From Oscillospiraceae bacterium (GTDB taxonomy: Bacteria; Bacillota; Clostridia; Oscillospirales; Ruminococcaceae): DNA of 8,015 nucleotides. Position numbers and translations under genes: made by a program. The stretch covers positions 1 to 8,015 of the forward strand of contig JAHHUD010000066.1 of NCBI GenBank assembly GCA_020024185.1, read 5' to 3'. Below, piece after piece: positions 5,571 to 8,015 of this stretch. The notes under the pieces were generated by a model. The model did no database searches. It was not told the DNA's origin and saw nothing but the letters and a program-made list of their open reading frames with translations. Numbering within the stretch: position 1 is the first letter of the stretch; each line of letters opens with the position of its first letter.

Positions 5571-6638
5571 ATGCAAAATTTAAAAATTAAAAATTCAATA
5601 TCTGTAATTATAGTATGCTGTTTTCTATTTATGGTTTTATTAAATTCTCGCACAGTTATTTTTTCTGTTAAAGATTCTATGATGTTGTGTTATAACACCG
5701 TAATTCCTGCTTTGTTTATATTTATGATTTTATCTTCATTTTTATCTGAACTTCCTGCAAGCGAGATAATTTCTATACCTTTTTTACCTTTTTTCAAGCT
5801 TTTGAAGATTAAAAATAAAAAAATTATATCTTACTGTGTTTTAAGCTTAATTGGTGGCTTTGCAATGGGTGGTTTTTTTCTAAATAAAATATGTGAAGAA
5901 ACTAATGATGATAAAAACCTTGTTACAGTACTATCAATTCTTATGAGCAATAACTCTCCATCTTTTATTATTTTGGCTGTTGGTGTACAAATGCTTGGAA
6001 GTTTTAAAAATGGGCTTATTTTATACGGATGTATTATATTATCTTCTTATATTACAGCATTTATTTTCTCATTTATTTATACTTACAATGATATAGAGTA
6101 TAATATAAAAAAAATAAATAATATACCCAATATTACAAAGGCAATAAAAACATCAACAAATAATATGATTACGATATGTGGAGTAGTCATTTTTTCTTGT
6201 ACTTTATGCAATTTTATACAGCTATATACTGACAATTCATTAGTAGTATTTACTTTGTCTGCTATAACAGAAGTTACAACCTGTTGTAAGTATATTTTTG
6301 ATTTTTTCGGTAATAATATTTATTTATACTGTATCGCATTGTCTTTTCTACCTTTAAGTTCAATACTTCAAATAAAGTCATTTTTTAAGAAAAATTCTTT
6401 TAGTTTAAAAGCATTATACTGTGCAAAATTAATACAGACTATATTATCAGTTTTATTTTTACGAATAGTACTTAATATGTTTCCACAAATTTCCTCTGTT
6501 TATGCTCCAAATAATTCAATAAAAATCAATATGTATTGGAACAAACCTCAAGTATCATTTTGTTTTTTGTTAATTTCTATATTCTTTGCAATTTTTGTCG
6601 ATAAACAAATTAAACTATTTACTATTAATAAAAAATAA
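5571..6638 (+). CDS. ylbJ: YlbJ-like sporulation integral membrane protein
   Basis: The protein has 355 residues and is very hydrophobic, with segments at about 10-25, 41-60, 86-104, 129-143, 147-170, 199-216, 252-268, 283-301 and 328-344. It resembles YlbJ, a mother-cell membrane protein needed for spore cortex and heat resistance in Bacillus, with two nucleoside-recognition (Gate) type repeats. Family-like landmarks are the N-x-V-I-P-A-L-F start of the first repeat (42-49), GGFAMGG (95-101; canonical GYPxGAK), MSNNSPSFIILAVG (125-138), and a second repeat from about 233 (EVTTCCKYIF, later LPLSSILQIKSFF). The protein is shorter than Bacillus YlbJ (about 400) and the GYP motif is degenerate, so it may be a diverged YlbJ relative. 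The ATG has GAGGTG (5560-5565) 5 nt upstream. It is divergent from yqfC and leads a two-gene unit. Confidence 0.7.
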   Translation: MQNLKIKNSISVIIVCCFLFMVLLNSRTVIFSVKDSMMLCYNTVIPALFIFMILSSFLSELPASEIISIPFLPFFKLLKIKNKKIISYCVLSLIGGFAMGGFFLNKICEETNDDKNLVTVLSILMSNNSPSFIILAVGVQMLGSFKNGLILYGCIILSSYITAFIFSFIYTYNDIEYNIKKINNIPNITKAIKTSTNNMITICGVVIFSCTLCNFIQLYTDNSLVVFTLSAITEVTTCCKYIFDFFGNNIYLYCIALSFLPLSSILQIKSFFKKNSFSLKALYCAKLIQTILSVLFLRIVLNMFPQISSVYAPNNSIKINMYWNKPQVSFCFLLISIFFAIFVDKQIKLFTINKK

Positions 6639-6685
6639 TATATACTTGTTTATATCAATAGGTGAAAATAAAGAGGTGAAAAAAA

Positions 6686-6916
6686 TTGAGTATCTTCAAA
6701 ACTTCGAAATCTTTATTTGGAAATAATATTGAACCTGCATGTACATATTGTCAGTTTGGTGCAAGTTCCAGTGATGAACAAATGTTGTTATGTAGCAAAA
6801 AGGGCGTTGTATCCCCTTATTACTATTGTAACAAATTTGTATATTGTCCTACTAAAAGAATACCAAAAAGACAACCAAAACTTCCTACATTTTCTAAAGA
6901 AGATTTCTCTCTTTAA
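6686..6916 (+). CDS. Small cysteine-rich protein, function unknown
   Basis: This 76-residue protein starts at TTG with AGAGGTG (6672-6678) 7 nt upstream; no ATG occurs before codon 33, so TTG is well supported. It has five cysteines: C19-x2-C22, C36, C48 and C54. The first four form a possible C-x2-C-x13-C-x11-C metal site. Flanking elements are IEPACTYCQFG, LCSKKGVVSPYYYC and a basic-proline stretch (PTKRIPKRQPKLP), ending in FSKEDFSL. The layout recalls short zinc-ribbon-like proteins of Clostridia, and I believe similar proteins occur there, but I cannot name a family. There is no signal peptide or membrane segment. It follows the ylbJ-like gene by 47 bp, shares its terminator and has no promoter I can see, so it is probably co-transcribed and possibly sporulation-linked. 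Confidence 0.8.
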   Translation: MSIFKTSKSLFGNNIEPACTYCQFGASSSDEQMLLCSKKGVVSPYYYCNKFVYCPTKRIPKRQPKLPTFSKEDFSL

Positions 6917-6949
6917 ATTTTGAATTAAAAATTTTATATTGAAATATAC

Positions 6950-6987
6950 AAACAGTGCAAACATTTATATATGTTTCACTGTTTTTT
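6950..6987 (+). terminator. Rho-independent terminator after the cysteine-rich gene
   Basis: AAACAGTG (6950-6957) pairs with CACTGTTT (6977-6984), and AAACAT (6959-6964) pairs with ATGTTT (6971-6976). This gives a 14-bp stem with one bulged C (6958) and a 6-nt loop. A run of six T (6982-6987) follows. The stem lies 33 bp after the stop codon and closes the ylbJ-like/cysteine-rich unit. The stem is AT-rich but long. Confidence 0.85.
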
Positions 6988-6990
6988 GTT

Positions 6991-7139
6991 ATTTTATCAC
7001 TTATTTTAATAAACTTATATTAAGCTTTATTAACTTTGTTAAATTTTTACTTATTTGATTGTCTTATTTTATTAAATATTTGGTCTATTTTATAGTTTTT
7101 TTAAGTAATAAAATTGTTTTCAAAAAAAATGGATTTTTG
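6991..7139. other. AT-rich intergenic spacer, nothing definite
   Basis: This is the left part of a 286-bp gene-free stretch (6917-7202), which otherwise holds the terminator and the promoter candidate. It is highly AT-rich with many T runs. TTATTTTAATAAA and TTATTTTATTAAA occur as near-repeats about 60 bp apart. I see no ORF with a ribosome site, RNA gene or riboswitch-like structure. Operator sites for the downstream AraC-type regulator could lie here but cannot be identified. Confidence 0.5.
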
Positions 7140-7168
7140 TTGATTTTTATTATATTTTATCATATTAT
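7140..7168 (+). promoter_or_regulatory. Candidate promoter for the AraC-type regulator
   Basis: TTGATT (7140-7145) and TATTAT (7163-7168) are separated by exactly 17 bp. Initiation near 7175 would give a leader of about 28 nt carrying the AGAGGTG site at 7190-7196. The surroundings are so AT-rich that alternative registers exist. Confidence 0.5.
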
Positions 7169-7202
7169 ATATATAGCATGATTTATTAAAGAGGTGTAAT
7201 AA

Positions 7203-8015
7203 ATGACAAATCCGTACAAGCAATCCTATAAACAAAAGCTCCTTGATAATGCAAGTTTAGCTATTTTTAATTGTGGCTTACAAAGTTGTAGTCCAAATCA
7301 CTCTTGGGGGCCTGGTATAAGAGACCATTTCCTTATTCATTTTGTTATATCTGGAAAAGGTAATTATATATGTGGAGGCAAAACCTTTCACCTCAAAGCT
7401 GGTGATTTGTTCTTAATAAAACCTTCACAAGTTGTATATTATGTTGCAGACCCTGATGAACCTTGGGAGTATTATTGGGTTGGTTTCAACGGGACATATG
7501 CTCAAAAATTGGTTTCTCATCTTCCTTTTAAAGACAACATGCCAGTATATACTCCACATGAATTCGATGAGTATAAAAATTATTTATATAAAATTTACAC
7601 AAACAGCGGCAATACTATCAAGCATACAACTGCAATGATAGGATACCTCTATCTATTTTTATCTCGTCTTGTAGAAGAAAATAATGTAAATGTTCAACCT
7701 CAACCAGCAACACAGTCAAACTATGTTATAGATGCAATTAAATATATTCAATTTAACTATTCATCTGATATAAGTGTAGATGATATTGCAAGTGCTGTTG
7801 GCATAAGCAGAAGTCATTTGTATCGTGTATTTATATCAAATTTAAATCAGTCCCCTATTGACTATCTTACCGAATATCGTATAAATGAAGCTTGTAATCT
7901 TATCAGAAACACAACTCTTTCTATTTCTGAAATTGCAGTTTCTGTCGGATTTTTTGACCAATTCTATTTTTCTCGTGTATTTAAAAAGATAAAAAAAATA
8001 CCTCCAAGCAAATAT
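7203..8015 (+). CDS. AraC/XylS-family transcriptional regulator (3' end cut by window)
   Basis: This frame runs 271 codons from ATG to the window end without a stop. AGAGGTG (7190-7196) lies 6 nt before the start. The N-terminal half (about 15-110) is a cupin-like sugar-binding sensor: HFVISGKGNYICGGKTFHLK (46-65) then AGDLFLIKPSQVVYY (66-80) and WEYYWVGFNG (88-97). This pattern is common in regulators of carbohydrate uptake and use. The C-terminal half has two helix-turn-helix motifs: DISVDDIASAVGISRSHLYR (189-208) and the second from about 238, containing IAVSVGFFDQFYFSRVFKK (244-262). It ends at PPSKY, equivalent to the usual TPSEYR, so only a few residues are missing. The second HTH reads GFFDQFYFSR where GF(S/N)DQSYFSR is common. 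The inducer and targets cannot be told from this window; neighbouring genes to the right would probably show them. Confidence 0.93.
   Translation, partial: MTNPYKQSYKQKLLDNASLAIFNCGLQSCSPNHSWGPGIRDHFLIHFVISGKGNYICGGKTFHLKAGDLFLIKPSQVVYYVADPDEPWEYYWVGFNGTYAQKLVSHLPFKDNMPVYTPHEFDEYKNYLYKIYTNSGNTIKHTTAMIGYLYLFLSRLVEENNVNVQPQPATQSNYVIDAIKYIQFNYSSDISVDDIASAVGISRSHLYRVFISNLNQSPIDYLTEYRINEACNLIRNTTLSISEIAVSVGFFDQFYFSRVFKKIKKIPPSKY

Noticed and set aside
6717..6923. A 68-codon plus-strand ATG frame overlapping the cysteine-rich gene
   Set aside because: The alternative TTG-started frame has the strong AGAGGTG site at proper spacing and a structured cysteine pattern; this frame has neither.
6991..7139. 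Possible regulatory RNA or riboswitch in the AT-rich spacer
   Set aside because: No stable GC-containing stems or known aptamer-like conserved segments are visible; the near-repeats are simple TTATTTT/TTAA runs expected in AT-rich DNA.
7432..7638. A 68-codon plus-strand frame inside the AraC-type regulator
   Set aside because: It is out of frame with the clear cupin and HTH coding sequence and has no ribosome site.
1..8015. A defence system, mobile element or other novel multi-gene system
   Set aside because: All larger ORFs match known housekeeping, sporulation or regulator families; there are no transposase, integrase, toxin-antitoxin, CRISPR or reverse transcriptase signatures.

Overview
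The window looks like a low-GC, AT-rich chromosomal segment from an endospore-forming member of the Clostridia (Firmicutes). Three things point there: the gene order yqfC-yqfD-phoH-ybeY-dgkA-era-yqzL-recO, strong AGAGGTG-type Shine-Dalgarno sequences before most genes, and three sporulation-type genes. The small YqzL-like protein would fit a Lachnospiraceae-like lineage, but I cannot fix the family from this sequence alone.

Region 1 to about 5515 is a minus-strand cluster. Read in the direction of transcription it is yqfC, yqfD (sporulation), then phoH, ybeY, dgkA, era, yqzL, recO and the first 46 codons of a probable mutS2. Spacing is tight: phoH/ybeY overlap by 11 bp, yqzL/recO overlap by 68 bp, and the ybeY/dgkA, dgkA/era and recO/mutS2 gaps are 2 to 4 bp. 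Only two gaps are large enough for internal promoters. The 91 bp before phoH holds a good sigma-A-like promoter; the 89 bp before yqzL holds a weak promoter candidate and a 14-bp tandem duplication. The housekeeping part links ribosome assembly and RNA quality control (YbeY, Era, probably PhoH and MutS2), lipid carrier phosphorylation (DgkA) and recombinational repair (RecO).

Region 5516 to 5570 is a short divergent intergenic region with an AT-rich palindrome. It separates yqfC (leftward) from a YlbJ-like sporulation membrane protein (rightward). The ylbJ-like gene is followed after 47 bp by a 76-residue cysteine-rich protein of unknown function, and a clear rho-independent terminator closes that pair.

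Region 6991 to 7202 is an AT-rich spacer with a plausible promoter at its right end. It leads into an AraC/XylS-type transcriptional regulator with an N-terminal cupin-like domain, cut by the window end within its last few residues.

I see no mobile element, CRISPR array, tRNA, rRNA or defence system. Most of the window is conserved housekeeping and sporulation DNA. The least explained parts are the cysteine-rich small protein, the divergent sporulation promoter region, and the departures from the usual Bacillus gene order (no pgpH/yqfF, no cdd, mutS2 rather than glyQS after recO).
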